A stretch of DNA of 8,281 bases from Conexibacter sp. (GTDB lineage: Bacteria; Actinomycetota; Thermoleophilia; Solirubrobacterales; Solirubrobacteraceae): positions 1 through 8,281 of the forward strand of contig JAOPZP010000478.1 in the NCBI GenBank assembly GCA_025964055.1. Direction: 5' to 3'. This document shows positions 6,521-8,281 of the stretch, one piece after another. Within the stretch, counting starts at the first letter, position 1. Every line of letters begins with the position of its first letter. Both the position numbers and the translations under genes were made by a program. The notes beneath the pieces were generated by a model that searched no databases, was not told the DNA's origin, and saw only the letters and a list, made by a program, of their open reading frames with translations.

Positions 6521-8281
6521 TCACGGCGACTGAGCGATGCCAGTTGGCCGTGGAGCGATCCGCGTGCGGCGCCGGCGGCGCACGAGCAGGACCACGAAGT
6601 TCGCGAGGAGGCCGAGCCCCCCGAGCAGCGAGAGGATCTCGCCGGCGACGACCGGCAGCGGATGCGCAGGACGCACGGTGATCCTCGCGGCGCCCGGCGC
6701 GGCGTCCCGATCGACCTCCAGGACGGCGAGGCGCCGGTCGACGCTGCCGTCGGGCGGCATCGTGTGCTCGCCGACGATCCGGGCGCCGTCGATGTGCACC
6801 AGCGCCGGCATGACCATCAGGTTGGTGTCGGCCCGCTGACCCGGCGACAGCGGCGTGGTGACCATCAAGCGGTCCCCGCGCACGAGCCGGGGCGGGAAGG
6901 CGATCTGCGGTCGCGGCCCGGGTGGCGCCTCGGGCGCCGTGGCGTCGGTGAACTGCCCCATGCTGGAGATCGACGGGGCGTCGTAGGTTCCGGACACGGG
7001 CCAGACCGTGAACGCGCCGACCTGTGCGGCCGCCCCGGCGACCGACGCAGCCAGCACCGGCACGAGGACCCACGTCCAGCGGCGGACGCGCTGCCCGGCG
7101 TCGCGGAGCAGCACGAGCGCGGCGAGGACCCCGCCGCAGACGCCGAGCAGGATGTAGCTCTCCAAGCGGTAGGTGAACTGGATCATCACGTAGGGCTTGG
7201 GCAGGGCGAGCAGCAGCCCGGCATGGGTCATGAGCACCAGCAGCGCCACCACCAGCACCGACAGCAGGGCCAGCGCCCGCACCCAGGGCGCGCCCCAGCC
7301 GCGCCGCGCCAGCAGCCCTCCGGCGACGGCCACCCATCCCATCGCCAGGATCGGCAGCGTCAGGACGAACTGCGGGATCTCGCCGTCGGCCGACCGGCGG
7401 TGCAGCGAGACGAGATGGCCCAGCCCGACGAGGTCCATCCGCCCGCCCAGGTAGCCGCGCGTCGGGTACCGCGCCGCGATCATCGTCTGGGCCTGGTAGG
7501 CGATGTCGGGCAGCAGGAACCAGGCGTTGATCAGCAGCGCCGGCACGACGATGCCCGCCACGCGCAGCAGGCCCTGCCCCGTCACCTGCCGCCGGACCTG
7601 CGGGATGCCGGCGGTCAGGCACGCGCCCAGGACGGCCAGGAACGTCGTGCCCCACAGCAGCGTGATGTTGTGGCTGCCGGTGAAGAGGATGGTGCTGCCC
7701 GCGAGCGCCAGCGCCGGCAGGCCCAGCAGCCGGTCGGCGCGCAGGACGGAGATCGCCGAGGCGACCAGGAGCGGGATCGCGGAGACCGCGACGAGCTCGG
7801 GCCAGTCGCCGGTCGTGTAGATGGAGGTGATCAGGTACGGGGAGGTGACGAAGAGTGCCGCCGGCGCCTGCGCCGTCCAGCGCCCGAGGCCGGCCATCCG
7901 CCCCAGCCACACCCAGCCGCCGTAGCCGGCGGCGAAGGCCGCCAGCCAGCTGAGGACGTAGCCGTCGCGCCCAGCACCACCGAGCACCGCTGCCGCGAGG
8001 CCGGTCAGCGCGTACAGCGTGCCGCCGTAGAACGCGAAGTGCGGGTAGAACACGCCGCCGTCGTAGTGCACGAACAACGACGGGTGGTGGTCGTGCAGCA
8101 GCGTCTGCGCCTGATGGCGCACGAACCAGAGGTGGGCGCCCCAGTCGGCGCCGAACACGTCGGAGCGCAGCGTCATCGGCCACGTCAGCAGGCCGATGAG
8201 CAGGGCCGGGAGCGCCCAGACGGCGACGCGCTCCAGCGCCGGGCGCCAAGCCGCCGCGCGGGCGGCCCGCGGGGCCGCGGC
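6521..8281 (-). CDS. Paralogous polytopic membrane protein, PTPS-related/GT-C-like (5' end cut by window edge)
   Basis: A second copy of the same family, with 586 codons visible and the frame open to the right edge. The ATG at 8176 is not the start: it falls inside the first membrane span, and the 35 codons before it align with its neighbour (W-RPALERVAVWALPALLIGLLTWP against W-KAALRVAERWAAPLAAAVLIAIMSWP). Only about ten N-terminal residues should be missing. Matching landmarks are FGADWGAHLW, FYPHFAFYGGTLYAL, TSPYLITSIYTTGDWPE, GSHNITLLWG, AWFLLPDIAYQAQT and LPKPYVMIQFTYRLESY, then an extracytoplasmic beta-rich segment, a last span and a basic tail (RRRRRTRIAPRPTGIAQSP). By eye well over half of residues in the N-terminal half equal those of the downstream copy; the segment after AYQAQT differs more. 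It ends 40 bp before the downstream paralog. Function is predicted only at the level of a GT-C-like membrane protein. Confidence 0.78.
   Translation of the reverse strand, partial: AAAPRAARAAAWRPALERVAVWALPALLIGLLTWPMTLRSDVFGADWGAHLWFVRHQAQTLLHDHHPSLFVHYDGGVFYPHFAFYGGTLYALTGLAAAVLGGAGRDGYVLSWLAAFAAGYGGWVWLGRMAGLGRWTAQAPAALFVTSPYLITSIYTTGDWPELVAVSAIPLLVASAISVLRADRLLGLPALALAGSTILFTGSHNITLLWGTTFLAVLGACLTAGIPQVRRQVTGQGLLRVAGIVVPALLINAWFLLPDIAYQAQTMIAARYPTRGYLGGRMDLVGLGHLVSLHRRSADGEIPQFVLTLPILAMGWVAVAGGLLARRGWGAPWVRALALLSVLVVALLVLMTHAGLLLALPKPYVMIQFTYRLESYILLGVCGGVLAALVLLRDAGQRVRRWTWVLVPVLAASVAGAAAQVGAFTVWPVSGTYDAPSISSMGQFTDATAPEAPPGPRPQIAFPPRLVRGDRLMVTTPLSPGQRADTNLMVMPALVHIDGARIVGEHTMPPDGSVDRRLAVLEVDRDAAPGAARITVRPAHPLPVVAGEILSLLGGLGLLANFVVLLVRRRRRTRIAPRPTGIAQSP

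Noticed and set aside
4825..6681. Plus-strand open frame (618 codons) antisense to the membrane protein genes
   Set aside because: Its product is rich in Arg, His, Gln and Asp with no domain, and the opposite strand encodes a coherent membrane protein with a well-aligned paralog.
6521..8176. ATG at 8176 as start of the right-hand membrane protein
   Set aside because: The open frame and paralog alignment continue upstream to the window edge, and this Met lies within the first membrane span.

Overview
The window is very GC-rich and almost fully coding. Third codon positions are nearly all G or C, so long spurious open frames run antisense to every real gene. Base composition and gene content point to a high-GC actinobacterium. 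A Thermoleophilia/Solirubrobacterales-type organism is my guess; no rRNA or other phylogenetic marker is present to prove it.

Left block (1-2086, all minus strand) is an iron-sulfur cluster (SUF) locus, read right to left: an Rrf2-family regulator with three cysteines, then the ATPase sufC, then the cysteine desulfurase sufS, which leaves the window at its left edge. The regulator has a short palindrome at its probable core promoter, consistent with self-regulation through an Fe-S cluster. sufB and sufD do not lie between sufC and sufS.

Middle block (2118-4626) holds a LysE/RhtB-type exporter on the minus strand, closed by a hairpin. Divergent from it across only 31 bp are three plus-strand genes: a dienelactone hydrolase-family enzyme with an intact Cys-Asp-His triad, a secreted lysyl oxidase-like protein that seems to have lost the copper-binding histidines, and a 60-residue single-span membrane protein.

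Right block (4678-8281, minus strand) holds two tandem paralogous polytopic membrane proteins that resemble the PTPS-related/GT-C-like membrane family (envelope glycan glycosyltransferase-type proteins). The upstream copy loses only about ten N-terminal residues at the right edge of the window.

The most striking non-coding structure is a near-perfect 59-bp inverted repeat (4623-4681) that fills the convergent gap between the small membrane protein and the first paralog and carries both stop codons in its outer arms. A second signal is an identical 12-mer with a TAGGAT core just upstream of two unrelated start codons, which looks like a -10 promoter box giving leaderless or nearly leaderless mRNAs. 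I found no tRNA, rRNA, CRISPR array, transposase or phage gene. I see no convincing undescribed multi-gene system; the notable items are local.
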